From the NCBI GenBank assembly GCA_964544635.1, contig CAZJCK010000028.1, positions 1 to 41,813 of the forward strand: a stretch of DNA of 41,813 nt. The letters are read 5' to 3'. This document shows positions 34,701 through 41,813 of the stretch, one piece after another. The stretch comes from CAZJCK01 sp964544635. Lineage in GTDB: Bacteria; Zixibacteria; MSB-5A5; GN15; FEB-12. The translations under genes were made by a program, and so were the position numbers. The notes below the pieces were generated by a model. It was not told the origin of the DNA. It was given only the letters and a program-made list of their open reading frames with translations, and ran no database searches. The first letter of the stretch is position 1, and each line of letters opens with the position of its first letter.

Positions 34701-37161
34701 CATTGCGCGACAGATCGAGTTCAGAGTAGTTGGCGAATATGCCGTCCGAACCGTTGCGCAGGACGACGTTGCCGTTCAGCGTGATATCGGTTTGGGTGTA
34801 GATACCGGTCGAGTCGTTGTCGACAATTTCATTGCCGCCTACCAGGCCACTGGTATTGTCAAACAGTGCCATGGCAATGCCGTCATTATCCGCAAATCGG
34901 CTGTCCCGTATGCTGACTTCGACTCCGAGTGCAAAGAGGCCGGCGCCATGTCGAGAATTCGTCGCCGAAACCGCGTTGTTGCCGATAGTGCAGTGGTGCA
35001 GATTGAAACGATGGCTCCCGGTCCCGTCGGAGACATATATTCCACCGCCACGGTTGTGAGTGCCACTCATCCGGTTGTTGCGGATTGAGCAGTGCAACAG
35101 CGTCAGGCCGGAGTTGGCGACATGAATACCGCCACCGCGAAAATCCGTCCACTGAGCCGTAAACGGGTACTCCAGACCGGTGCCGTTTTCGATAGAAAAA
35201 CCGATGATCTGGCTTTCGTACGTTTCCCCGTTCTCAAGGCTGATCACGCAGCCTGCTGAATCGTCGCGGGTCTTGTGACTGCCGTCGATGATGGTGCTGT
35301 CAATCAATGACGAATCGGACTGGAGAATGAACTCCGAGGCCAGCACGATGTCGACACCCCGGAAGATGAGGTTCTCATAATAACGGCCCGGCGCCACCAG
35401 AACGGTATCGTGCTCCCGGGCGGCATCGATCGCAGACTGGATAGTCGGATAATCCTGTGGAACTCTGCGTACGGTGCCGGTCGAGTCTTCGATTAAAACA
35501 AATACCAGTTGCTCGCCAGTTACCGTTCCCAGTCGAGGCATGGTTACTTCGACGTCCCACGTCGTACCTTCGGCATTGAATGGGATCGCGAAAGCCGCGC
35601 CAAGATGAGTGTGATCACGCACGTCAAGCTCGAAGCCGACAAGGGTATCGCTGCCGTTGACAAGGCGAACGTCGGTGCTGTCGGGTATGAACCGGGTATC
35701 TTCAGCGACGATGGTGGTGCGCAACGTGTCGCCCGCCAGTACCTGGTCAGGGACGACATTTACGATGCGGGGATGGAGCGTGTCATAGGAATGATAGATG
35801 TAGGGCACTTCTGCGCCGATCCGGTAATCCGGCACATTCATGGCCATGAACCTCGGGTAGTGGACAAACAACCAGCTCAAGGTATCGATCAGCAGCACGT
35901 CGTGTGGCTGCCACTGATCCAGCGTGAAGTAGTATGTCGCGAGCAGGTGCGGCAGGGAATCACCGGGTATGGCGTCATTCAAGCCGGCGCCGCCAAAGCG
36001 AAACCGCTGGAACTGATTGGACTCTTCCAGGGTCTGGACATACAGCCCCAGTACCACGTCGAAGCCGTCGACTACGAGTGGTGAACCGACTGCCGAGTCA
36101 AGCGTGAGGTAGTCATTTTCCCACTGGAATACGCAGTTGGCGCCTGAAACCGGGAAGTCATTGTAATCGTACAACTGAAGTTGCAGCGGCTGCGGCTGGT
36201 CGGCCACATAGGGTGGGGAGGCCCACCGGAAAAAGACATAGTCAGGATCCCCCGGGTCATTTGGATCCTGAGCAAACAGGGGTGGCAGGACAGTCAACAG
36301 GTGCGTACCGTTGTACAGCTTCCCGTCGACAGTTACCCGGATACTCCACAAACCGCTCGGCAGGTTGGTGGTCATCAGTTGCTGCACTACCAGCGTGTCG
36401 TCGTGCCGAACCAATACATCGGCGGTGTCACTGATCACCAGGGTGGTCTCGGGATGAACAAACTCTACAATCGGCTCGGTTGTTGAAGTGAAGTCGGTAC
36501 CTGCCCCGATGATTGTGAACAAGTGCGGAATCGGGCCGTTGTGCTGACGTACCGTATCGGGAGACACCTCGACCAGCATGCCGCTCGTGTCCGGCTGGCC
36601 GAAGCGGACCGGTAAGTTCGTTTCCGGCCAGTAGCCGAGGTTATGCTGTGACACATACATGTGCTGACTGCCGGTGTCCCACTGCGAGGTATCGATTTCG
36701 AAGTGATCGCCCGGTTGCCAGTTGGTGGCGGTGAAGTAGTACGTAGCCCAGAGTCGTCGCGCCGAGGCATCCCCCGGCAGGCCCGGCCTCATGATCCGAA
36801 AGCCGCCGAACATGAATTGACGGTCGCTGTTGGTTGTCGCCAGGTCGGCATTCTTGTAGACAAAGGTGCCGCCGTCCAGATTCTCCCGGGCCAGCTCACT
36901 GACCACGGCCGAATCCATCTGGAGTTTGGGATTGTCCCACGTGAATCCGCCTGTTACGACTTTTATGACAGAATCGCTGAAGACCCACAGTTCGACTCTG
37001 AACTTGTCGCTCAGCGGATCGGCGGTTGGGACGTAGGTAATTTCAAGTGTGAGCGTATCCCGGATACCGGGATCGTTTGCATCCGACGCCTGACCACTGC
37101 TGCTGCCGACCAGGCAGAGCAGCGTCACGGCCGCCGTCGCCAGAAATCTCGACATACCCAT
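31777..37161 (-). CDS. Giant secreted beta-helix protein with type IX sorting domain
   Basis: 1794 residues; GGGGAGG precedes the ATG at 37161. Signal peptide about 1-25. The N-terminal part has a module used twice, each with an NDPG start, a wide beta region and a phrase like ATYYFT..WQPGD..EIDTSQW, each followed by an Ig/IPT-like segment. A central right-handed parallel beta-helix begins VPQDYPTIQSAIDAAREHDTVLVAPGRYYENL (about 565-900), with NosD/pectate-lyase-like repeats. A MAM-like region follows (LFQDDMESGQGGWTVLPG), then an abnormal-spindle/BACON-like Ig domain. A pair of repeats (GWNLISWP..., DWNLVPYWP...) precedes the end (SLSQNYPNPFNPTTTIEFGL...KTRKMLLMK), the FCB sorting domain. 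This suggests a surface or released carbohydrate-binding or adhesive protein; no catalytic site is seen. Confidence 0.92.
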   Translation of the reverse strand: MGMSRFLATAAVTLLCLVGSSSGQASDANDPGIRDTLTLEITYVPTADPLSDKFRVELWVFSDSVIKVVTGGFTWDNPKLQMDSAVVSELARENLDGGTFVYKNADLATTNSDRQFMFGGFRIMRPGLPGDASARRLWATYYFTATNWQPGDHFEIDTSQWDTGSQHMYVSQHNLGYWPETNLPVRFGQPDTSGMLVEVSPDTVRQHNGPIPHLFTIIGAGTDFTSTTEPIVEFVHPETTLVISDTADVLVRHDDTLVVQQLMTTNLPSGLWSIRVTVDGKLYNGTHLLTVLPPLFAQDPNDPGDPDYVFFRWASPPYVADQPQPLQLQLYDYNDFPVSGANCVFQWENDYLTLDSAVGSPLVVDGFDVVLGLYVQTLEESNQFQRFRFGGAGLNDAIPGDSLPHLLATYYFTLDQWQPHDVLLIDTLSWLFVHYPRFMAMNVPDYRIGAEVPYIYHSYDTLHPRIVNVVPDQVLAGDTLRTTIVAEDTRFIPDSTDVRLVNGSDTLVGFELDVRDHTHLGAAFAIPFNAEGTTWDVEVTMPRLGTVTGEQLVFVLIEDSTGTVRRVPQDYPTIQSAIDAAREHDTVLVAPGRYYENLIFRGVDIVLASEFILQSDSSLIDSTIIDGSHKTRDDSAGCVISLENGETYESQIIGFSIENGTGLEYPFTAQWTDFRGGGIHVANSGLTLLHCSIRNNRMSGTHNRGGGIYVSDGTGSHRFNLHHCTIGNNAVSATNSRHGAGLFALGVEVSIRDSRFADNDGIAMALFDNTSGLVGGNEIVDNDSTGIYTQTDITLNGNVVLRNGSDGIFANYSELDLSRNVIADNDGYGIVSRASFITSRNNTVVSNTQGGLYKFWSNGTQISLYNDIFWYNGDGSVGSQVRLEEAVTFHSAYSDIQGGFDGIYKGTGVQVMWEPGNIDLPPMFVDMLNHNYALAPGSPCIDAGDPALQDPDSSRIDMGAIPFRGGFAVFALSPDAFDMTLASGETAQRSLNITNLLDTTLLVTLGVLPIFGPDSIGSNGGQYDGLGADLYSGAVAWPSVLSDEPAQQRRPLPFNQATVAKGAVLFQDDMESGQGGWTVLPGLGSADWMLQFGVGLGNSHGWHAEQAPTAADVRLISPTIDLQTADGAVLSFQHMYEFDDCDRVDFEADGGIVEVSTDNGATWQQIYPTGGYPYTLDDICANPLAHRRAYSHSTANEFVPAMFDLRDWVGSEVRISFRAGWDCGNCRQNLGWVVDNVVVREGAVNDWLTVSPDTLVIPGGSSRQATVWFDATALFPGVFRAEITVNDDFDNIPDGIVPVALTVTGGEQVHPTNEWISIWCGEAYLSGNRLVAGTEIRAYDPDGVLCGIDTVRAGGAYGFMLVYRDDPFTDFDEGAEPGDEISFTIGDVRAMAHTPVTWTGNGDRSEACYFDATICHQFVLSTGWNLISWPMAHRESIESFITDFADCIDVVMSFDRTGLMYDPLLPEFSTLDSVDYYHGYWIRATCPITFQLCGTEINPRSVIPLRSDWNLVPYWPTSQLTPAVALPSLGFDVEVVLGFDGGATIWQPSGNFNTLEFMAPGFGYWIRMKQPHDLIYPGFGPPILSPGVSDDVVTTPASSQWMSLYGENIRIDDQPLADNSTVSVYTAGGDLCGRAVYRNNSLKFMPVYGRDQSGHSAKLAGEGDDLVLTVNGQPIETKLAWSGHGARIELTSLKSSGRPGLPTSFSLSQNYPNPFNPTTTIEFGLARASDVHLEVYNIMGQRVATVIEQSMAAGYHTVVWDGTDHAGQTVATGIYFYRLSAGDFVKTRKMLLMK

Positions 37162-37532
37162 TGCACATTCCTCCCCGTAAAGTCGGATCGATCACGTATG
37201 AACTATCCAGACTCGCCCTCGCTCGGGCTCATGGTATATCCGTTATTTTTCCTGCAGTAAGCGCCTTGTATTTCGGTACCGCGTTCGAGGGGAATTGAAG
37301 TATTGACGATGATGGTGCGCCTCTTGTTGAAAGCGCGGCATGCTGCCCCAGAAGTAATGGACTTTGGTCCGAACGCCGGTTCGCTTTGTTGACACCGTTA
37401 GAAAGATAGCCATTGATTGGCGACAAGTCAAGCCATGAAGACGACCCTGCGCCGCCTGTTGCCTGCCAAAAGCTCTAATTGACTGCCGGAAGCGCCGGCC
37501 GTACCATCCGTCCAGCAAACGAAAGGTCACCG
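37162..37532. other. Divergent intergenic region
   Basis: 371 bp between the giant secreted protein (minus) and the flippase-like gene (plus). The giant gene's GGAGG ribosome-binding site is at its left end and the AAAGG of the flippase gene at its right end. TTGACA occurs at 37389-37394 without a convincing -10. I see no RNA gene or repeat here. Confidence 0.6.
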
Positions 37533-38531
37533 TTGTCTGAACCTGAGAAAGTGCAACCGCGCCGTTCTGGTCGCGCCATCCTGATTGCTGTCGCCAAACT
37601 GGTCCTGGTGGCGGTGGTGGTCTATTTCGTGGTCCAGCGGTTTGCCGCCAACTGGGACGAACTGACCGCCTATTCCTGGCAGATACGTCCCCTCTGGCTG
37701 GCCTTCTCCATTATCGTACACGTCGTGGCGCTGGCCGGCATGGCGTTGGTCTGGTCGTTGATTATCAAGGGATTCGGGCATCGGCTGAGCCTCGCCCAGG
37801 CCTTCAAGATAGCCTATATCGCCAACCTTGGCCGCTACATTCCCGGCAAGATCTGGCCGGTCTTAGGCATGATGTACCTGGCGAAGAAAGTAGGCGTCAA
37901 GCAGGAAGAGGCCATGGCCTCCTGGGGGATCGCCCAGTTGTTCGCCATACCGTCGTCGCTCATCGTCGCAGTTGTCGCGGTGGCGCTTCATCCCACCATG
38001 ATCACCGGTCAACTCGGCAGCCTGTTAACCACCGGCCTGTATCTGATTGCAGGTGTTATTGTCCTGTTGTCGCTGGCCATGGTCGTTCTGCCGAACCGTT
38101 CGCTGGCGCTGTTTAACGTTCTGCTCAAAGTCATCAAGCGGCCGCCAATTGTCTTTCGGCTGGGGGTGTCGACGGCCATTCAGATCTATATCGGCTATGC
38201 CATTTGCTGGGGGCTGTTCGGCGCCGGTTTCTGGCTGTTGTTGCGGGCGATCACGGCCGACCCGGCGACACCGTTCGCGGTCGGCGTCGGCGCTTTCGTC
38301 CTTGCCTACCAGATCGGCTACCTGGCAATTTTCGCGCCGGGCGGATTGGGAGTGCGGGAGTTTGTCCTGACCGCCATACTGACTCCCTACCTCGGCGGCA
38401 TTGCAGTCGGAACGGCGGTGGCGGCGCGTATCTGGAATATGGTAGCGGAAATAATCGTCGCCCTGGTCGCCCTCGCCATACCGCTGGACCCTAACGAGCC
38501 TCAATCTCCATCGACAGATATCGGTGAATGA
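37533..38531 (+). CDS. UPF0104/LPG-synthase-TM-like integral membrane protein
   Basis: 332 residues from a TTG at 37533, preceded by GAAAGG at six bases; the open frame extends 18 codons further with no ribosome-binding site. About eight membrane helices. Motifs of the lysylphosphatidylglycerol-synthase membrane domain family: LGRYIPGKIWPVLGMMYLAKKVG near 95-120 and APGGLGVREF near 265. These proteins occur alone as putative lipid flippases or with a transferase domain; the transferase is absent here. The flanking phosphatidyltransferase gene 308 bp downstream fits a role in lipid handling. The substrate is unknown. Confidence 0.85.
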   Translation: MSEPEKVQPRRSGRAILIAVAKLVLVAVVVYFVVQRFAANWDELTAYSWQIRPLWLAFSIIVHVVALAGMALVWSLIIKGFGHRLSLAQAFKIAYIANLGRYIPGKIWPVLGMMYLAKKVGVKQEEAMASWGIAQLFAIPSSLIVAVVAVALHPTMITGQLGSLLTTGLYLIAGVIVLLSLAMVVLPNRSLALFNVLLKVIKRPPIVFRLGVSTAIQIYIGYAICWGLFGAGFWLLLRAITADPATPFAVGVGAFVLAYQIGYLAIFAPGGLGVREFVLTAILTPYLGGIAVGTAVAARIWNMVAEIIVALVALAIPLDPNEPQSPSTDIGE

Positions 38532-38728
38532 CACCGGCAGTTCCACGTTCCACCACACCTTTCATCAGCGCGCTTCATACTCCTTAAACGATGGTATGCG
38601 GGCATAAAACAGCAATGAATATGAAGACAAAGAGTGAGACGGGCCGTGGCCTCATGGTTTTTCCTGACGCGTTGGCAGTCGATTGATGGTATGGATTGAA
38701 ACCGTCATCGCTATCATGTAAGGAACGG

Positions 38729-38836
38729 ATGTACGATTTTGGCGAATATGGGTCTGGCATCCGGGACAATCAACCGAAAGATGTCGCGGTGGCCCCGGTA
38801 CCGGTTGCATCTTACGACGATCGGCAGATATATTAG
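38729..38836 (+). CDS. 35-codon ORF directly before the phosphatidyltransferase
   Basis: ATG at 38729 with AAGGA four bases upstream, ending TAG at 38834-38836, only three bases before the ATG of the phosphatidyltransferase gene, which lacks its own ribosome-binding site. The peptide starts MYDFGEYGSG, is acidic, has VAVAPVPVASYDD and no membrane segment. This geometry is that of translational coupling. I do not recognise the peptide. It could equally be a chance ORF, so confidence is moderate. The preceding gap 38532-38728 shows no other feature. Confidence 0.5.
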   Translation: MYDFGEYGSGIRDNQPKDVAVAPVPVASYDDRQIY

Positions 38837-38839
38837 TGT

Positions 38840-39532
38840 ATGGTAAAGACGGGAACTTCACTCGATACCGGCAACGATGTCAACCTGAGCGAATTGGGCA
38901 ACTGGCCGAACCTGCTCAGCCTGTCTCGTATCGCCCTGACACCGTTCATCGGCTGGTTGCTGGCGATCGACACCACCGATGCCACCCTCGGCTGCCTGGG
39001 GCTTCTGGTGCTTGCCGGAATCACCGACTTCCTCGACGGTTTTGTGGCGCGACGCACCGGCTATGACGGCAAACTGGGGAAGATGCTCGACCCCATCGCC
39101 GACAAGATCATGGTCGGCGTACTCATTATCCTGCTCATTCTTTATCGCGACTTCCCGATCTGGCTGGCAGTGGTGATCGTCGGTCGCGACCTGCTGATTC
39201 TTCTGTTCGGGATGTTGTTGCTCGGCGGCAAGCAGCGCGTGGTAGTACCGTCGAATATCCTCGGCAAGTACGCCTTTGCGGCCATCGCGGTCCTGCTGGC
39301 CAGCTACATCATTCGGTTCGAGTTCGGGATTACGATGATGACCGTTGTCTCGCTCGCCTTCATCGTGCTCTCGTCACTGTTGTATGCCCGTGGGTTTGTC
39401 GCGATCAAGGCAGGCAATCCGCCGGCTGATCTGCCGGACACGCCGGCCTTTCGGACAACACGCTATCTCGTGGTCATCGCACTGGTGGTGATGTTCCTGT
39501 ACAAGTTCTATTTCTTTGTCTTTGCCGGGTGA
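38840..39532 (+). CDS. pgsA: CDP-alcohol phosphatidyltransferase (PgsA-like)
   Basis: Inner-membrane enzyme joining a CDP-linked lipid and an alcohol, most likely CDP-diacylglycerol plus glycerol-3-phosphate. 230 residues, about six membrane helices. The catalytic motif Asp66-Gly67-x2-Ala70-Arg71-x8-Gly80-x3-Asp84-x3-Asp88 is complete (DGFVARRTGYDGKLGKMLDPIAD). The N-terminal NWPNLLSLSRIALTPFIGW is typical. The specific alcohol cannot be fixed from sequence. The start has no ribosome-binding site; the short ORF ending three bases earlier may supply translation. The last 25 bp overlap the convergent NADH dehydrogenase gene. Confidence 0.9.
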   Translation: MVKTGTSLDTGNDVNLSELGNWPNLLSLSRIALTPFIGWLLAIDTTDATLGCLGLLVLAGITDFLDGFVARRTGYDGKLGKMLDPIADKIMVGVLIILLILYRDFPIWLAVVIVGRDLLILLFGMLLLGGKQRVVVPSNILGKYAFAAIAVLLASYIIRFEFGITMMTVVSLAFIVLSSLLYARGFVAIKAGNPPADLPDTPAFRTTRYLVVIALVVMFLYKFYFFVFAG

Positions 39533-40860
39533 TGTTCGGATTCGGTGGCCGCTGCCCGGCCAGACCGCTGGAAATCTTCCGGCAGCGTCTTGGGGGTGAT
39601 CAGGCGGGCGCCCCGATTCCACGTGACGTAATTCCAGGCCCATTGCACCAGCACGACAAGGCGGTTGTCGAATTCGACAACGTACATCAGGTGCACAAAC
39701 AGCCAGGTGAACCAGGCCGCGAAACCCGACAGCTTGAGTGGTCCGAACACGCCGACCGCGCGGTGTCGACCAACCGTCGCCATTGTACCCTTGTCACGAT
39801 ACCGAAATGGCTTGGCTGACTTGCCGTTGAGCCGATCGAGGATACGCTGCGCGCAATACCGTCCCTGCTGCATCGCCACCGGGGCGAGGCCGGGGAGCGG
39901 TTCGCCGGTCTGGTGCGAGTAGTTGGCCATGTCGCCGATCACCATGATTTCCGGATGCCCCGGCAGGGAGCAGTCGGGTTCCACGACGATCCGTCGGGCG
40001 CGGTCGAGATGCTCTTCTATTCCGCGGGCCACCATACCCGACAGCGGTGAGGTGGCCACGCCGGCCGCCCACAAGACCGCCCGCGACGGCACCGTCCGGG
40101 TGCGACCATCCTGCGACAACTCCACCGAACGTTCGTCGACATTGGTAACCAGATATCCCAGCTCGAGGGTGACCCCAAGTTCCTCGAGGTAGCGTGCTGT
40201 CTTGGCCGACAGGCGGGTATCAAACGATGTCAGGGGCCGGTCATTGGGATCAACCAGCATGATCGTGGCATCGCCCGGCCGGATATTGCGGAAATCGTCC
40301 TTCATTGTCTTGTTGGCCATCTCGCCGATGGTTCCGGCCAGTTCGACACCGGTCGGTCCGCCACCGACGACCACGAAGGTCAGCCATTCGCGGCGACGCT
40401 CCGGGTCGGTTTCGCATTCGGCGGCTTCAAAGGCGAACAGGACTTTACGGCGAATCTCATGTGCGTCTTCCACCGACTTCAAGCCGGGCGCATGCGCCGA
40501 CCAGTGTTCATTTCCAAAGTAGGAGTTGCCCGATCCGGCGGCGACAATCAGGCTGTCGTATTCGACAGTTGTGTCGCCGATGTATACGGTGCGGTCCGAG
40601 CGGTCGATGTCGGTTACTTCGCCCAACAGCACCGACGTGTTCTTGTACCTGCTGAGAATGCCGCGCAGAGGCGAGCAGATATCCCCGGCCGAGAGGCCGC
40701 TGGTTGCGACCTGGTACAGCAAAGGCTGGAACAGGTGGAAGTTTCGGCGATCGATCAAGATAACGTCGACCGGCTTGTTGCCTAAGCGCTTGGCGGCGTA
40801 CAGGCCGCCGAAGCCGCCGCCGATGATGACTACCCGATGTCGCTGTGTTGTCCGGCTCAA
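39508..40860 (-). CDS. ndh: Type II NADH dehydrogenase (NDH-2)
   Basis: Single-subunit non-proton-pumping NADH:quinone oxidoreductase on the cytoplasmic face. I start at a TTG at 40860 (450 residues) because AAGGGA lies seven bases upstream and the FAD motif follows at once; further in-frame codons upstream look non-coding. FAD-binding GGGFGG at 14-19; NADH-binding GGGPTG at 166-171 with ELAG after it. NFHLFQPLLYQVATSGLS is the family's signature near 40-57. AAGVATSPL and GDMAN are the later FAD contacts. The C-terminal part (AAWFTWLFVHLMYVV) is a membrane-attachment segment. Its 3' end overlaps the convergent phosphatidyltransferase gene by 25 bp. Confidence 0.94.
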   Translation of the reverse strand: MSRTTQRHRVVIIGGGFGGLYAAKRLGNKPVDVILIDRRNFHLFQPLLYQVATSGLSAGDICSPLRGILSRYKNTSVLLGEVTDIDRSDRTVYIGDTTVEYDSLIVAAGSGNSYFGNEHWSAHAPGLKSVEDAHEIRRKVLFAFEAAECETDPERRREWLTFVVVGGGPTGVELAGTIGEMANKTMKDDFRNIRPGDATIMLVDPNDRPLTSFDTRLSAKTARYLEELGVTLELGYLVTNVDERSVELSQDGRTRTVPSRAVLWAAGVATSPLSGMVARGIEEHLDRARRIVVEPDCSLPGHPEIMVIGDMANYSHQTGEPLPGLAPVAMQQGRYCAQRILDRLNGKSAKPFRYRDKGTMATVGRHRAVGVFGPLKLSGFAAWFTWLFVHLMYVVEFDNRLVVLVQWAWNYVTWNRGARLITPKTLPEDFQRSGRAAATESEHHPAKTKK

Positions 40861-41103
40861 TAGTGGTCCCTTCTTGCGGTTGTACCGGCTAAACAGCGCA
40901 ACATGGGCTGAAGTTCTCTGTGCGGGTGGCGGACGCTGTACCCGACTGAGCCGCCGGGTTAAAGGTTGTTGTCCCACAACAAGTTATTGCCTCACTGGTT
41001 CCTATGGGCCATTAGAAGCCAGATGCCCTTTCTTTTGGCGCAGACTTGTGTGGACGAGGAAGAGTACGGCATTTTCTGACTCCAGTGGTTCTCATGACTC
41101 AGA

Positions 41104-41123
41104 AAGCAGGGAAAACCCTGCTT
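41104..41123. repeat. 8-bp perfect hairpin in the 40861-41339 gap
   Basis: AAGCAGGG (41104-41111) and CCCTGCTT (41116-41123) flank AAAA. TTTCTGA (41073-41079) and TCAGAAA (41099-41105) form a second inverted pair just before. No T-run follows, so it is not a normal terminator; it may be in the 5' leader of the NADH dehydrogenase gene (minus). The rest of the 40861-41339 gap has a TTGACA at 41206 but no good -10, and nothing else I can name. Confidence 0.5.
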
Positions 41124-41339
41124 GAAAGCAACTCCGATGATACCGGCGAACGCCTCGAACTTTTTTCATATTTGTCCAAAAAAGTCGAGCAGTGACTGAC
41201 ACGTTTTGACAGTGGTCCTGCTTATATTGCATTTGCGATTATTGCCTTATCAAACGTGTCTGGGGCGTTTCACCAGGTTAGCTCATCCAGTTCGCAGATA
41301 CACAGTTGTTAACACTTGGACGAAATGGGAGGGGAAAGA

Positions 41340-41797
41340 ATGATTACTTTGCATTCAATCTGCCGCAGGCCTGTACTCTGGGCTTGCCTTATTCTTCTAA
41401 CGGTAGGGGGGGGGCACTGGCTTGCAGCGATGCCGTGGCGCAACAACGCGAGAAACAATCCTACCTTCCGGGTGTGGTGGAGATACGGGTCAGTAGAGAT
41501 TTGGTTGACCTGCCATACCCGCTCATCAGCCTCAACTTCGATCCCGCTCAGGTAATTGACAAGGAAATGTTGGACAGCGCAACTCACTTTGATGGAGGGT
41601 TGTCTGCATATGAAGTGACACGCGCTTCACATTTCCGAACTCTCGAAGGATACTCTGGAACCAATTACCAGCTGATTTCTGCACGAAACGGCGAAAGTCA
41701 GGCGATTTCGCTCCCATCAGAGCAGTTCAACAGATCCTTGGCAGATTTGGGAGCGAGGTGGCCCTCCCCCGGAATAGTGGACACATCGAAAGGATAG
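41340..41797 (+). CDS. Secreted protein gene split by a frameshift at a G9 tract in its signal peptide
   Basis: GGGAGGGG lies just before the ATG at 41340, which opens a signal peptide (ITLHSICRRPVLWACLILLTVGG). At a run of nine G (41406-41414) the reading must change frame: as written the ATG frame ends at 41555, while the next frame continues to 41797 with ACSDAVAQQREKQ and PGVVEIRVSRDLVDLPYPLI. One extra G (G10) joins both parts into a normal signal peptide GGGALAC.../AVAQQ and a product of about 152 residues. Either the tract is phase-variable, or the base count is an error, or the gene is decayed. I do not recognise the mature part; it has no catalytic motif I can name. Confidence 0.6.
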
Positions 41798-41801
41798 GGT
41801 T

Positions 41802-41813
41802 ATGTTCCTATCT
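41802..41813 (+). CDS. Possible start of a further gene at the right edge (partial)
   Basis: An ATG at 41802 follows AAGGATAGGGTT and opens four codons (MFLS) to the window end. It starts 5 bp after the previous stop, so it would be the next gene of the same operon. Too short to assess. Confidence 0.2.

Noticed and set aside
41206..41228. TTGACA followed by TATATT as a promoter
   Set aside because: Spacing is only about 11 bp, too short for a sigma-70 promoter.
1..41813. tRNA, rRNA, CRISPR arrays and insertion sequences
   Set aside because: The gaps show no tRNA T-loop pattern with matching acceptor arms, no regularly spaced repeat-spacer units and no transposase-like frame with terminal inverted repeats.

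Overview
The window looks like a chromosome segment from a diderm bacterium of the FCB superphylum. My best guess is a candidate phylum such as Zixibacteria, but this rests on protein style, not on a marker gene. The signs are large TonB-dependent receptors with an N-terminal carboxypeptidase-regulatory-like domain, a PorV/PorQ-type outer-membrane protein, and secreted proteins ending in the 'NYPNPFNP...' FlgD-like/type IX sorting module. Strong Shine-Dalgarno sequences precede many genes, several starts are GTG or TTG, and I see no rRNA, tRNA, CRISPR array or insertion sequence.

Layout. (1) 1-6180, minus strand: a secreted beta-helix-like protein that runs off the left edge (GTG start at 1201), a TonB-dependent receptor, an orphan OmpR/PhoB-type response regulator, and an 82-residue protein resembling only the membrane anchor of TonB. 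Repeats of CTAACA type spaced 11 bp apart lie upstream of the regulator and of the receptor and resemble Pho boxes. (2) 6539-12421: a DsbD/ScsB-type reductase and a redoxin lipoprotein, then a homolog of iodotyrosine deiodinase facing a cupin and a VOC-nitroreductase fusion, then a small ORF behind a hairpin that hides its ribosome-binding site, and a DUF5335-DUF2934 protein. (3) 12429-14438, minus: a membrane-anchored alpha/beta hydrolase and a secreted propeller-like protein. (4) 14513-16373, plus: a promoter-like site, a structured leader, then cysK and cysE. An unknown gene and a DASS/SLC13 transporter follow. (5) 18669-22062, minus: phoB-phoR-pstS-like genes with 4-nt overlaps. (6) 22196-23380: a divergent KamA-type radical SAM protein with a folded leader. 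(7) 23877-37161, minus: a receptor/secreted protein/PorV-like operon and a 1794-residue secreted beta-helix protein. (8) 37533-40860: a flippase-like membrane protein, a 35-codon ORF apparently coupled to a CDP-alcohol phosphatidyltransferase, and a type II NADH dehydrogenase. (9) At the right edge, a secreted-protein gene is split by a frameshift at a G9 tract inside its signal peptide.

How the parts may work together. Two PhoB-like regulators with nearly the same recognition helix, a PhoR-like kinase with a PstS-like protein in its operon, and the 11-bp repeats beside the first receptor suggest that uptake through the first receptor and its beta-helix partner is tied to phosphate or another anion. 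That is inference. The second receptor operon and the giant secreted protein look like export and cell-surface functions of a type IX-like pathway. The most unusual items are the phased repeats, the iodotyrosine-deiodinase/VOC-nitroreductase/cupin cluster, the structured leaders before cysK and the KamA gene, the 35-codon ORF, and the poly-G frameshift.
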